This document shows positions 12,363 through 26,825 of a stretch of 64,000 nt of DNA, piece by piece. The notes beneath the pieces are model-generated. The model ran no database searches and was not told the origin of the DNA. It saw only the letters and a program-made list of their open reading frames with translations. The DNA is taken from the NCBI GenBank assembly GCA_951804985.1, contig OX638131.1, forward strand, positions 60,448,447 through 60,512,446, read 5' to 3'. Within the stretch, counting starts at the first letter, position 1. Each line of letters starts with the position of its first letter. The position numbers and the translations under genes are program-made. The stretch is from Dryomyza anilis (lineage: Eukaryota > Arthropoda > Insecta > Diptera > Dryomyzidae).

Positions 12363-13012
12363 TGTTGAGAGTTAGCATTATGACAGTCACTCATAGCGTG
12401 ACAGTTCATTGATATTTTTCTAGCGGGTATTTGCTGTTGCTAAATATTAATTGCTAAATATTTAAATAATATTATATGCATTCTAATTGTTGTTAAAACA
12501 AAAAGTAAATGATGTTGGTTTGATGACACACCTTTTGGAAAATAAGCACGTGGTGCAATTTGTTTGAAAACAAAGATGACTTCAATTCAATGACTTTGCG
12601 ATGGTCTAAATTCAACGTCATCGCGGGTTGCTGATTATGCAAGAGTTGCTTTCACGGTCAGCGTTAAGAAGTCGAGTTGTGGATCGAACTTGAGTTCTTT
12701 ACGGAACATGTGATTGGTTAAAATTATGCTTCTGGGCATAAGCAGTAAAACACATTGTGATTGGCCAAAATTATGTTTCTAGGCTGAAGCAGCAAAAGAC
12801 ACTGGAAAAGTAGCATTGAAACTTAGATTAAGTATTAGTATATAAGCTGTAGTTATTTAGTTTTTAAGGTAGTTGTTATTAGATTAAGAAGTGAGTTCAT
12901 AAGTTGAACAGTAAAAAGAAATAAAAGTTATAAAAGGGATAAACTAAAAATGAAGTAAGTGTTGTTATTTATTAGATGTCTTATTTTAGGTGATGAAAAA
13001 GGGACTTTAACA
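12363..13012 (+). repeat. LTR copy in unit 2
   Basis: 650 bp, TGTTGAGAG to TTTAACA, preceded by the same polypurine tract. It is not an independent insertion, because it was copied with the unit. Confidence 0.93.
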
Positions 13013-14695
13013 ATAGCAGCAGCGTCTCGAATAAAGTTGCAACATCTTAAAGGTATTAATAATTAAAAATTTTAACGCTTTTTAAATAAAACTAATAATA
13101 CATTTTACTTATTACAGATTCATTCGCGACCTTGTCGTGTACCACACCTGCAACTGGCTCTAAGTATTCGAGCAGGAGGTGCTGGGCATTTTTCATTAAT
13201 AGCAGCAGCGTCTCGAATAAGGTTGCAACTTCTTAAAGCTATTGATAATTAAAATTTTTAACGCTTTTTAAAGAAAACTAATTATACATTTTACTTATTA
13301 CAGATTCATTCGCGATCTTGTAGTGTACTACACCTGCAACTGGCTCTAACTATTCGAGCACTTCGAACAGGAGGTGCTGGGCATTTTTCACTAATAGCAG
13401 CAGCGTCTCGAATAAAGTTGCAACTTCTTAAAGGTATTGATAATTAAAATTTTTAACGCTTTTTAAACAAAACTAGTTATACATTTTACTTATTACAGAT
13501 TCATTCGCGACCTTGTCGTGTACCACACCTGCAACTGGCTCTAACTATTCGAGTACTTCGAGCAGAAGGTGCTGGGCATTGTTCATTAATAGCAGCTGCA
13601 TCTCGAATAAAGTTGCAACTTCTTAAAGGTATTGATAATTAAAATTTTTAACGCTTTTTAAACAAAACTAGTTATACATTTTACTTATTACAGATTCATT
13701 CGCGACCTTGTCGTGTACCACACCTGCAACTGGCTCTAACTATTCGAGTACTTCGAGCAGAAGGTGCTGGGCATTGTTCATTAATAGCAGCTGCATCTCG
13801 AATAAAGTTGCAACTTCTTAAAGGTATTGATAATTAAAAATTTTATCGCTTTTTAAATAAAACTAATAATACATTTTACTTATTACAGATTCATTCGCGA
13901 CCTTGTCGTGTACCACACCTGCAACTGGCTCTAAGTATTCGAGTACTTCGAGCAGGAGGTGCTGGGCATTTTTCATTAATAGCAGCAGCGTCTCGAATAA
14001 GGTTGCAACTTCTTAAAGCTATTGATAATTAAAATTTTTAACGCTTTTTAAATAAAACTAATTATACATTTTACTTATTACAGATTCATTCGCGATCTTG
14101 TAGTGTACTACACCTGCAACTGGCTCTAACTATTCGAGCACTTCGAACAGGAGGTGCTGGGCATTTTTCACTAATAGCAGCAGCGTCTCGAATAAAGTTG
14201 CAACTTCTTAAAGGTATTGATAATTAAAATTTTTAACGCTTTTTAAACAAAACTAGTTATACATTTTACTTATTACAGATTCATTCGCGACCTTGTCGTG
14301 TACCACACCTGCAACTGGCTCTAACTATTCGAGTACTTCGAGCAGAAGGTGCTGGGCATTGTTCATTAATAGCAGCTGCATCTCGAATAAAGTTGCAACT
14401 TCTTAAAGGTATTGATAATTAAAAATTTTAACGCTTTTTAAATAAAACTAATTATACATTTTACTATTACAGATTCATTCGAGACCTTGTCGTGTACCAC
14501 ACCTGCAACTGGCTCTAACTATTCGAGTACTTCGAACAGGAAGTGCTGGGCATTGTTCACTAATAGTAGCAGCGTCTCGAATAAAGTTGCAATTTCCTAA
14601 AGGTATTGATAATTAAAATTTTTAACGCTTTTTAAATAAAACTAATTTACTCATTAGAGATCCATTCACGAACTTGTCATGTACAACACGCTGCA
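13013..14695 (+). repeat. Satellite block, unit 2
   Basis: Monomer starts are at 13013, 13199, 13394, 13589, 13784, 13979, 14174, 14369 and 14563. The first monomer lost 9 bp (TACTTCGAG). The monomer order is the same as in unit 1. Confidence 0.94.
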
Positions 14696-17196
14696 AAAAA
14701 AAGGGGTATCCCAAACATAATTTTGCAGGCATTAACATGTATGTTTGGAATTCTATGTAAGCATTATATATAATTGACTGATAAATCATTTGTAAAAAGG
14801 GTTGTATTGAGACTTGAACAGTGTTGTAATGAGCTCTACGTTTACTACGAATGAAAAATAGGTTTTTAGAGCTAGAATATGCTCCAAAAGAGATTATTAT
14901 GATTGACTTAATTGATTAGAGAAATATTATAAAAATTGTGAGAAAATGCATACAACAGTTGCAAAATGCATACAAGACTTTTTAGAGTAAGCAAATGATC
15001 CAATTGTTATGTTGATATTTATTTTATTAAAGCAGCTAAGTATTACTTCCGGTAATTTACTAGCCTGTGCAATAAATTATGAGTTAATTTTGAATGGAAG
15101 AAAAAAAAAAAAAAGAAAAATGTAGAAATTGAAGTTGAGGAAATGAATATATATAAAACAAAAATATAGTTAAAAGATATCAATAATTAAATAATATAAT
15201 TGTATTAAGGATAGAAACAAATGAGAACGGCAATTACATTTTATGTAAGGATTCGATGTACTCTTCGAAAAGAGTCGACATCCGTAAGACTTTATGCTAA
15301 TCTTAAGCTATTAATTAAATAGTTTGAAAAGAACAGCAGCAAATTGGTTTTAAGCATTTCACTAAATACGACGAATACTAGTCTGCAACTTGATCAATTG
15401 CATACGTGTATTACGAATCGTATTAGGTGAACTCGAGCGAAAACCTAAGATGATCACTTAAGTTTGGTTAGAGATTGCGATAGAATGAAAAATAAATAAA
15501 AATTGCATATATGTCGAATGAGCATTTTTTAAAATAAACAGCTTAAAAATAAGCTAAACTTCACAAGGTTTAAAGCAAAAAAAAAGTGGAAGATGTTTTA
15601 CTTGTAGAATATGTTATTCAGATAAAATATATTCTGTTAGAATTATGAATAAATTAATATTTTTTTTTCTCTTCTGGAAAAATGTTTATGAAACAACAAA
15701 ACCAATATACGTATTTATTATGCTGATTAGTTTAATAGATATTAAAATATAAAAATATAAACTTAAATAAATATGTTATATGACACATGTATTTTGTACA
15801 TACCACAACTTATATTGTAAAATATTAACACAAACTATAAGATAATGTCAAACTTCGTAATATAAGAGAATGTTAATTTATAAGAAAAATGTGTTTTTTT
15901 TATTTTATAAAATATTAAAGTACAATATTATATAAGGTAATATATGAATGATAATTTTGATAGAGATATAACGATGTTATTATATGAATATAATTATGTT
16001 TTATAGACACTTAAATATGTGAGTGATTGTAATGATAAATACACGAAAATGATTAGATTTAAGTAAAAATAATTATAGCAATGAAATCTCATTGAATACT
16101 AAAAATATTGTGACAGTAATTAGATATTGTTTTATTAGAAAAATAAGTTGGCAATAATATGGCTAATCCTGCACATTGTGAGGGTCCAGGTAGATTCAAT
16201 TCACAGACCGACAGCGTTGGAGCAGCATTCACTCGTGTTCGATTCGGAAAACAAATATAGGGATCTACAGGGCGGAGTGAACAGTAATCACGAGATTTGT
16301 TTTAACTGACTCAAGCGAACAATTGTAGTTAACAGATGACTTCGTGTCAAGGGTACAGGGTTCATGCACAAGAAACGAACGGTTGCGGAAAACCTACGAT
16401 ACGCGTAAAATATACGGAAAACATATGCGTTAAACTACGTAATACATATGATACACTAGAGGAACTCACCAGAATTAAACACAATCACATAAGGAGATGG
16501 CATCAATTGAATTCGCTATCATAGTGTTGGAATAAAGAAGATTGTGAACTCAAACCTGAAAAAGCTCCAGAAACAGAACCAGAAAGTTAGCTAGAATGAA
16601 TCTGAGCATAGCATGTTGCACCCAGACGTTTTGGGCTAAACGTTGCTGATCGAATTAACAGTGGAACTGAAGATGATGTACGAGCAGAGTGGTTCTTAAA
16701 GAACATATTGAATTTACATATCGAAGCTAAAGCGACATCGCAATGTAGTGTCGGAAGCAAGTTAGACAGAGTCAGGAGCAGTCGGGACCCCGAGAAGTAT
16801 CCTACTCAGGGGCTCCTAGATCTGTGAGATCGATGACGGCTTCACTAACAAATAAGATGGTGCGAACCGCAGTCCGAAGGAATGAAGACAAGCACAAGAA
16901 CTCATATCTGGAACTTGAAGAACCAGTAACGTTAACGCATCTGAAGATCGATTAACCATGCCAATAGTGACGAGAGTTTTGTTTACAGCAGAACCCGCCA
17001 TTATTCCAACGGCGACCGACCACGATATCTTGACAACAACAGCTGTAATACATAGACAAGGTGATTGCGGAGCAGAAGTATGCGGTTAAGTATGTATTAA
17101 TTATCGTTTGTATTGTACAGTAGTGTAAGGTGATGAGATGTTAGTATAAGATTGTTGTAAGTCGAAAAAACATTTTTTTTTGTAAGGGGGGAGGAA

Positions 17197-17846
17197 TGTT
17201 GAGAGTTAGCATTATGACAGTCACTCATAGCGTGACAGTTCATTGATATTTTTCTATCGGGTATTTGCTGTTGCTAAATATTAATTGCTAAATATTTAAA
17301 TAATATTATATGCATTCTAATTGTTGTTAAAACAAAAAGTAAATGATGTTGGTTTGATGACACACCTTTTGGAAAATAAGCACGTGGTGCAATTTGTTTG
17401 AAAACAAAGATGACTTCAATTCAATGACTTTGCGATGGTCTAAATTCAATGTCATCGCGGGTTGCTGATTATGCAAGAGTTGCTTTCACGGTCAGCGTTA
17501 AGAAGTCGAGTTGTGGATCGAACTTGAGTTCTTTACGGAACTTGTGATTGGTTAAAATTATGCTTCTGGGCATAAGCAGTAAAACACATTGTGATTGGCC
17601 AAAATTATGTTTCTAGGCTGAAGCAGCAAAAGACACTGGAAAAGTAGCATTGAAACTTAGATTAAGTATTAGTATATAAGCTGTAGTTATTTAGTTTTTA
17701 AGGTAGTTGTTATTAGATTAAGAAGTGAGTTCATAAGTTGAACAGTAAAAAGAAATAAAAGTTATAAAAGGGATAAACTAAAAATGAAGTAAGTGTTGTT
17801 ATTTATTAGATGTCTTATTTTAGGTGATGAAAAAGGGACTTTAACA
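17197..17846 (+). repeat. LTR copy in unit 3
   Basis: 650 bp with the same ends as the other copies. It reads TTTTCTATCGGG where the others have TTTTCTAGCGGG. Confidence 0.93.
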
Positions 17847-18758
17847 ATAGCAGCAGCGTCTCGAATAAAGTTGCAACATCTTAAAGGTATTAATAATTAA
17901 AAATTTTAACGCTTTTTAAATAAAACTAATAATACATTTTACTTATTACAGATTCATTCGCGACCTTGTCGTGTACCACACCTGCAACTGGCTCTAAGTA
18001 TTCGAGTACTTCGAGCAGGAGGTGCTGGGCATTTTTCATTAATAGCAGCAGCGTCTCGAATAAGGTTGCAACTTCTTAAAGCTATTGATAATTAAAATTT
18101 TTAACGCTTTTTAAATAAAACTAATTATACATTTTACTTATTACAGATTCATTCGCGATCTTGTAGTGTACTACACCTGCAACTGGCTCTAACTATTCGA
18201 GCACTTCGAACAGGAGGTGCTGGGCATTTTTCACTAATAGCAGCAGCGTCTCGAATAAAGTTGCAACTTCTTAAAGGTATTGATAATTAAAATTTTTAAC
18301 GCTTTTTAAACAAAACTAGTTATACATTTTACTTATTACAGATTCATTCGCGACCTTGTCGTGTACCACACCTGCAACTGGCTCTAACTATTCGAGTACT
18401 TCGAGCAGAAGGTGCTGGGCATTGTTCATTAATAGCAGCTGCATCTCGAATAAAGTTGCAACTTCTTAAAGGTATTGATAATTAAAAATTTTAACGCTTT
18501 TTAAATAAAACTAATTATACATTTTACTATTACAGATTCATTCGCGACCATGTCGTGTACCACACCTGCAACTGGCACTAACTATTCGAGTACTTCGAAC
18601 AGGAAGTGCTGGGCATTGTTCACTAATAGTAGCAGCGTCTCGAATAAAGTTGCAATTTCCTAAAGGTATTGATAATTAAAATTTTTAACGCTTTTTAAAT
18701 AAAACTAATTTACTCATTAGAGATCCATTCACGAACTTGTCATGTACAACACGCTGCA
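17847..18758 (+). repeat. Satellite block, unit 3 (4 monomers plus a partial)
   Basis: Monomer starts are at 17847, 18042, 18237, 18432 and 18626, in the order a-b-c-d and then the cut terminal copy. Confidence 0.94.
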
Positions 18759-21259
18759 AAAAAAAGGGGTATCCCAAACATAATTTTGCAGGCATTAACA
18801 TGTATGTTTGGAATTCTATGTAAGCATTATATATAATTGACTGATAAATCATTTGTAAACAGGGTTGTATTGAGACTTGAACAGTGTTGTAATGAGCTCT
18901 ACGTTTACTACGAATGAAAAATAGGTTTTTAGAGCTAGAATATGCTCCAAAAGAGATTATTATGATTGACTTAATTGATTAGAGAAATATTATAAAAATT
19001 GTGAGAAAATGCATACAACAGTTGCAAAATGCATACAAGACTTTTTAGAGTAAGCAAATGATCCAATTGTTATGTTGATATTTATTTTATTAAAGCAGCT
19101 AAGTATTACTTCCGGTAATTTACTAGCCTGTGCAATAAATTATGAGTTAATTTTGAATGGAAGAAAAAAAAAAAAAAAGAAAAATGTAGAAATTGAAGTT
19201 GAGGAAATGAATATATATAAAACAAAAATATAGTTAAAAGATATCAATAATTAAATAATATAATTGTATTAAGGATAGAAACAAATGAGAACGGCAATTA
19301 CATTTTATGTAAGGATTCGATGTACTCTTCGAAAAGAGTCGACATCCGTAAGACTTTATGCTAATCTTAAGCTATTAATTAAATAGTTTGAAAATAACAG
19401 CAGCAAATTGGTTTTAAGCATTTCACTAAATACGACGAATACTAGTCTGCAACTTGATCAATTGCATACGTGTATTACGAATCGTATTAGGTGAACTCGA
19501 GCGAAAACCTAAGATGATCACTTAAGTTTGGTTAGAGATTGCGATAGAATGAAAAATAAATAAAAATTGCATATATGTCGAATGAGCATTTTTTAAAATA
19601 AACAGCTTAAAAATAAGCTAAACTTCACAAGGTTTAAAACAAAAAAAAAGTGGAAGATGTTTTACTTGTAGAATATGTTATTCAGATAAAATATATTCTG
19701 TTAGAATTATGAATAAATTAATATTTTTTTTTCTCTTCTGGAAAAATGTTTATGAAACAACAAAACCAATATACGTATTTATTATGCTGATTAGTTTAAT
19801 AGATATTAAAATATAAAAATATAAACTTAAATAAATATGTTATATGACACATGTATTTTGTACATACCACAACTTATATTGTAAAATATTAACACAAACT
19901 ATAAGATAATGTCAAACTTCGTAATATAAGAGAATGTTAATTTATAAGAAAAATGTGTTTTTTTTATTTTATAAAATATTAAAGTACAATATTATATAAG
20001 GTAATATATGAATGATAATTTTGATAGAGATATAACGATGTTATTATATGAATATAATTATGTTTTATAGACACTTAAATATGTGAGTGATTGTAATGAT
20101 AAATACACGAAAATGATTAGATTTAAGTAAAAATAATTATAGCAATGAAATCTCATTGAATACTAAAAATATTGTGACAGTAATTAGATATTGTTTTATT
20201 AGAAAAATAAGTTGGCAATAATATGGCTAATCCTGCACATTGTGAGGGTCCAGGTAGATTCAATTCACAGACCGACAGCGTTGGAGCAGCATTCACTCGT
20301 GTTCGATCGGAAAACAGATATAGGGATCTACAGGGCGGAGTGAACAGTAATCACGAGATTTGTTTTAACTGACTCAAGCGAACAATTGTAGTTAACAGAT
20401 GACTTCGTGTCAAGGGTACAGGGTTCATGCACAAGAAACGAACGGTTGCGGAAAACCTACGATACGCGTAAAATATACGGAAAACATATGCGTTAAACTA
20501 CGTAATACATATGATACACTAGAGGAACTCACCAGAATTAAACACAATCACATAAGGAGATGGCATCAATTGAATTCGCTATCATAGTGTTGGAATAAAG
20601 AAGATTGTGAACTCAAACCTGAAAAAGCTCCAGAAACAGAACCAGAAAGTTAGCTAGAATGAATCTGAGCATAGCATGTTGCACCCAGACGTTTTGGGCT
20701 AAACGTTGCTGATCGAATTAACAGTGGAACTGAAGATGATGTACGAGCAGAGTGGTTCTTAAAGAACATATTGAATTTACATATCGAAGCTAAAGCGACA
20801 TCGCAATGTAGTGTCGGAAGCAAGTTAGACAGAGTCAGGAGCAGTCGGGACCCCGAGAAGTATCCTACTCAGGGGCTCCTAGATCTGTGAGATCGATGAC
20901 GGCTTCACTAACAAATAAGATGGTGCGAACCGCAGTCCGAAGGAATGAAGACAAGCACAAGAACTCATATCTGGAACTTGAAGAACCAGTAACGTTAACG
21001 CATCTGAAGATCGATTAACCATGCCAATAGTGACGAGAGTTTTGTTTACAGCAGAACCCGCCATTATTCCAACGGCGACCGACCACGATATCTTGACAAC
21101 AACAGCTGTAATACATAGACAAGGTGATTGCGGAGCAGAAGTATGCGGTTAAGTATGTATTAATTATCGTTTGTATTGTACAGTAGTGTAAGGTGATGAG
21201 ATGTTAGTATAAGATTGTTGTAAGTCGAAAAAACATTTTTTTTTGTAAGGGGGGAGGAA

Positions 21260-21909
21260 TGTTGAGAGTTAGCATTATGACAGTCACTCATAGCGTGACA
21301 GTTCATTGATATTTTTCTAGCGGGTATTTGCTGTTGCTAAATATTAATTGCTAAATATTTAAATAATATTATATGCATTCTAATTGTTGTTAAAACAAAA
21401 AGTAAATGATGTTGGTTTGATGACACACCTTTTGGAAAATAAGCACGTGGTGCAATTTGTTTGAAAACAAAGATGACTTCAATTCAATGACTTTGCGATG
21501 GTCTAAATTCAATGTCATCGCGGGTTGCTGATTATGCAAGAGTTGCTTTCACGGTCAGCGTTAAGAAGTCGAGTTGTGGATCGAACTTGAGTTCTTTACG
21601 GAACTTGTGATTGGTTAAAATTATGCTTCTGGGCATAAGCAGTAAAACACATTGTGATTGGCCAAAATTATGTTTCTAGGCTGAAGCAGCAAAAGACACT
21701 GGAAAAGTAGCATTGAAACTTAGATTAAGTATTAGTATATAAGCTGTAGTTATTTAGTTTTTAAGGTAGTTGTTATTAGATTAAGAAGTGAGTTCATAAG
21801 TTGAACAGTAAAAAGAAATAAAAGTTATAAAAGGGATAAACTAAAAATGAAGTAAGTGTTGTTATTTATTAGATGTCTTATTTTAGGTGATGAAAAAGGG
21901 ACTTTAACA
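21260..21909 (+). repeat. LTR copy in unit 4
   Basis: 650 bp with the same ends and the same upstream polypurine tract as the other copies. Confidence 0.93.
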
Positions 21910-22821
21910 ATAGCAGCAGCGTCTCGAATAAAGTTGCAACATCTTAAAGGTATTAATAATTAAAAATTTTAACGCTTTTTAAATAAAACTAATAATACAT
22001 TTTACTTATTACAGATTCATTCGCGACCTTGTCGTGTACCACACCTGCAACTGGCTCTAAGTATTCGAGTACTTCGAGCAGGAGGTGCTGGGCATTTTTC
22101 ATTAATAGCAGCAGCGTCTCGAATAAGGTTGCAACTTCTTAAAGCTATTGATAATTAAAATTTTTAACGCTTTTTAAATAAAACTAATTATACATTTTAC
22201 TTATTACAGATTCATTCGCGATCTTGTAGTGTACTACACCTGCAACTGGCTCTAACTATTCGAGCACTTCGAACAGGAGGTGCTGGGCATTTTTCACTAA
22301 TAGCAGCAGCGTCTCGAATAAAGTTGCAACTTCTTAAAGGTATTGATAATTAAAATTTTTAACGCTTTTTAAACAAAACTAGTTATACATTTTACTTATT
22401 ACAGATTCATTCGCGACCTTGTCGTGTACCACACCTGCAACTGGCTCTAACTATTCGAGTACTTCGAGCAGAAGGTGCTGGGCATTGTTCATTAATAGCA
22501 GCTGCATCTCGAATAAAGTTGCAACTTCTTAAAGGTATTGATAATTAAAAATTTTAACGCTTTTTAAATAAAACTAATTATACATTTTACTATTACAGAT
22601 TCATTCGCGACCATGTCGTGTACCACACCTGCAACTGGCACTAACTATTCGAGTACTTCGAACAGGAAGTGCTGGGCATTGTTCACTAATAGTAGCAGCG
22701 TCTCGAATAAAGTTGCAATTTCCTAAAGGTATTGATAATTAAAATTTTTAACGCTTTTTAAATAAAACTAATTTACTCATTAGAGATCCATTCACGAACT
22801 TGTCATGTACAACACGCTGCA
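21910..22821 (+). repeat. Satellite block, unit 4
   Basis: Monomer starts are at 21910, 22105, 22300, 22495 and 22689, with the same four types as unit 3. Confidence 0.94.
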
Positions 22822-25310
22822 AAAAAAAGGGGTATCCCAAACATAATTTTGCAGGCATTAACATGTATGTTTGGAATTCTATGTAAGCATTATATATAAT
22901 TGACTGATAAATCATTTGTAAACAGGGTTGTATTGAGACTTGAACAGTGTTGTAATGAGCTCTACGTTTACTACGAATGAAAAATAGGTTTTTAGAGCTA
23001 GAATATGCTCCAAAAGAGATTATTATGATTGACTTAATTGATTAGAGAAATATTATAAAAATTGTGAGAAAATGCATACAACAGTTGCAAAATGCATACA
23101 AGACTTTTTAGAGTAAGCAAATGATCCAATTGTTATGTTGATATTTATTTTATTAAAGCAGCTAAGTATTACTTCCGGTAATTTACTAGCCTGTGCAATA
23201 AATTATGAGTTAATTTTGAATGGAAGAAAAAAAAAAAAAAAGAAAAATGTAGAAATTGAAGTTGAGGAAATGAATATATATAAAACAAAAATATAGTTAA
23301 AAGATATCAATAATTAAATAATATAATTGTATTAAGGATAGAAACAAATGAGAACGGCAATTACATTTTATGTAAGGATTCGATGTACTCTTCGAAAAGA
23401 GTCGACATCCGTAAGACTTTATGCTAATCTTAAGCTATTAATTAAATAGTTTGAAAAGAACAGCAGCAAATTGGTTTTAAGCATTTCACTAAATACGACG
23501 AATACTAGTCTGCAACTTGATCAATTGCATACGTGTATTACGAATCGTATTAGGTGAACTCGAGCGAAAACCTAAGATGATCACTTAAGTTTGGTTAGAG
23601 ATTGCGATAGAATGAAAAATAAATAAAAATTGCATATATGTCGAATGAGCATTTTTTAAAATAAACAGCTTAAAAATAAGCTAAACTTCACAAGGTTTAA
23701 AACAAAAAAAAAAGTGGAAGATGTTTTACTTGTAGAATATGTTATTCAGATAAAATATATTCTGTTAGAATTATGAATAAATTAATATTTTTTTTTCTCT
23801 TCTGGAAAAATGTTTATGAAACAACAAAACCAATATACGTATTTATTATGCTGATTAGTTTAATAGATATTAAAATATAAAAATATAAACTTAAATAAAT
23901 ATGTTATATGACACATGTATTTTGTACATACCACAACTTATATTGTAAAATATTAACACAAACTATAAGATAATGTCAAACTTCGTAATATAAGAGAATG
24001 TTAATTTATAAGAAAAATGTGTTTTTTTTATTTTATAAAATATTAAAGTACAATATTATATAAGGTAATTAATGAATGATAATTTTGATAGAGATATAAC
24101 GATGTTATTATATGAATATAATTATGTTTTATAGACACTTAAATATGTGAGTGATTGTAATGATAAATACACGAAAATGATTAGATTTAAGTAAAAATAA
24201 TTATAGCAATGAAATCTCATTGAATACTAAAAATATTGTGACAGTAATTAGATATTGTTTTATTAGAAAAATAAGTTGGCAATAATATGGCTAATCCTGC
24301 ACATTGTGAGGGTCCAGGTAGATTCAATTCACAGACCGACAGCGTTGGAGCAGCATTCACTCGTGTTCGATCGGAAAACAGATATAGGGATCTACAGGGC
24401 GGAGTGAACAGTAATCACGAGATTTGTTTTAACTGACTCAAGCGAACAATTGTAGTTAACAGATGACTTCGTGTCAAGGGTACAGGGTTCATGCACAAGA
24501 AACGAACGGTTGCGGAAAACCTACGATACGCGTAAAATATACGGAAAACATATGCGTTAAACTACGTAATACATATGATACACTAGAGGAACTCACCAGA
24601 ATTAAACACAATCACATAAGGAGATGGCATCAATTGAATTCGCTATCATAGTGTTGAAATAAAGAAGATTGTGAACTCAAACCTGAAAAAGCTCCAGAAA
24701 CAGAACCAGAAAGTTAGCTAGAATGAATCTGAGCATAGCATGTTGCACCCAGACGTTTTGGGCTAAACGTTGCTGATCGAATTAACAGTGGAACTGAAGA
24801 TGATGTACGAGCAGAGTGGTTCTTAAAGAACATATTGAATTTACATATCGAAGCTAAAGCGACATCGCAATGTAGTGTCGGAAGCAAGTTAGACAGAGTC
24901 AGGAGCAGTCGGGACCCCGAGAAGTATCCTACTCAGGGGCTCCTAGATCTGTGAGATCGATGACGGCTTCACTAACAAATAAGATGGTGCGAACCGCAGT
25001 CCGAAGGAATGAAGACAAGCACAAGAACTCATATCTGGAACTTGAAGAACCAGTAACGTTAACGCATCTGAAGATCGATTAACCATGCCAATAGTGACGA
25101 GAGTTTTGTTTACAGCAGAACCCGCCATTATTCCAACGGATATCTTGACAACAACAGCTGTAATACATAGACAAGCTGATTGCGGAGCAGAAGTATGCGG
25201 TTAAGTATGTATTAATTATCGTTTGTATTGTACAGTAGTGTAAGGTGATGAGATGTTAGTATAAGATTGTTGTAAGTCGAAAAAACATTTTTTTTGTAAG
25301 GGGGGAGGAA

Positions 25311-25960
25311 TGTTGAGAGTTAGCATTATGACAGTCACTCATAGCGTGACAGTTCATTGATATTTTTCTAGCGGGTATTTGCTGTTGCTAAATATTAATT
25401 GCTAAATATTTAAATAATATTATATGCATTCTAATTGTTGTTAAAACAAAAAGTAAATGATGTTGGTTTGATGACACACCTTTTGGAAAATAAGCACGTG
25501 GTGCAATTTGTTTGAAAACAAAGATGACTTCAATTCAATGACTTTGCGATGGTCTAAAATCAATGTCATCGCGGGTTGCTGATTATGCAAGAGTTGCTTT
25601 CACGGTCAGCGTTAAGAAGTCGAGTTGTGGATCGAACTTGAGTTCTTTACGGAACTTGTGATTGGTTAAAATTATGCTTCTGGGCATAAGCAGTAAAACA
25701 CATTGTGATTGGCCAAAATTATGTTTCTAGGCTGAAGCAGCAAAAGACACTGGAAAAGTAGCATTGAAACTTAGATTAAGTATTAGTATATAAGCTGTAG
25801 TTATTTAGTTTTTAAGGGAGTTGTTATTAGATTAAGAAGTGAGTTCATAAGTTGAACAGTAAAAAGAAATAAAAGTTATAAAAGGGATAAACTAAAAATG
25901 AAGTAAGTGTTGTTATTTATTAGATGTCTTATTTTAGGTGATGAAAAAGGGACTTTAACA
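25311..25960 (+). repeat. LTR copy in unit 5
   Basis: 650 bp. At one position it has AAGGGAGTTG as in unit 1, against AAGGTAGTTG in units 2-4, a sign of mosaic exchange between units. Confidence 0.93.
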
Positions 25961-26825
25961 ATAGCAGCAGCGTCTCGAATAAAGTTGCAACATCTTAAAG
26001 GTATTAATAATTAAAAATTTTAACGCTTTTTAAATAAAACTAATAATACATTTTACTTATTACAGATTCATTCGCGACCTTGTCGTGTACCACACCTGCA
26101 ACTAGCTCTAAGTATTCGAGTACTTCGAGCAGGAGGTGCTGGGCATTTTTCATTAATAGCAGCAGCGTTTCGAATAAGGTTGCAACTTCTTAAAGCTATT
26201 GATAATTAAAATTTTTAACGCTTTTTAAATAAAACTAATTATACATTTTACTTATTACAGATTCATTCGCGATCTTGTAGTGTACTACACCTGCAACTGG
26301 CTCTAACTATTCGAGCACTTCGAACAGGAGGTACTTCTTAAAGGTATTGATAATTAAAATTTTTAACGCTTTTTAAACAAAACTAGTTATACATTTTACT
26401 TATTACAGATTCATTCGCGACCTTGTCGTGTACCACACCTGCAACTGGCTCTAACTATTCGAGTACTTCGAGCAGAAGGTGATGGGCATTGTTCATTAAT
26501 AGCAGCTGCATCTCGAATAAAGTTGCAACTTCTTAAAGGTATTGATAATTAAAAATTTTAACGCTTTTTAAATAAAACTAATTATACATTTTGCTATTAC
26601 AGATTCATTCGCGACCTTGTCGTGTACCACACCTGCAACTGGCTCTAACTATTCGAGTACTTCGAACAGGAAGTGCTGGGCATTGTTCACTAATAGTAGC
26701 AGCGTCTCGAATAAAGTTGCAATTTCCTAAAGGTATTGATAATTAAAATTTTTAACGCTTTTTAAATAAAACTAATTTACTCATTAGAGATCCATTCACG
26801 AACTTGTCATGTACAACACGCTGCA
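25961..26825 (+). repeat. Satellite block, unit 5
   Basis: Monomer starts are at 25961, 26156, 26499 and 26693. The start expected near 26351 was lost with the ~47-bp deletion that joins GAACAGGAGGT to ACTTCTTAAAG. Confidence 0.93.

Larger units (their letters stand above)
10014..14836 (+). repeat. Composite unit 2 (4823 bp)
   Basis: A near-identical copy of unit 1 from the internal gypsy region onward. Diagnostic features are the ~136-bp stretch at 10080-10215, a 12-bp deletion after CATCAA near 11685, and one satellite monomer shortened to 186 bp. Confidence 0.95.
14837..18899 (+). repeat. Composite unit 3 (4063 bp)
   Basis: Same layout as unit 2 but with one four-monomer satellite block fewer. 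The tail has AAACAGGG, as in units 4 and 5, rather than the AAAAAGGG of units 1 and 2. Confidence 0.95.
18900..22962 (+). repeat. Composite unit 4 (4063 bp)
   Basis: Equal in length to unit 3. It shares GTTCGATCGG (one base shorter than units 1-3) with unit 5. Confidence 0.95.
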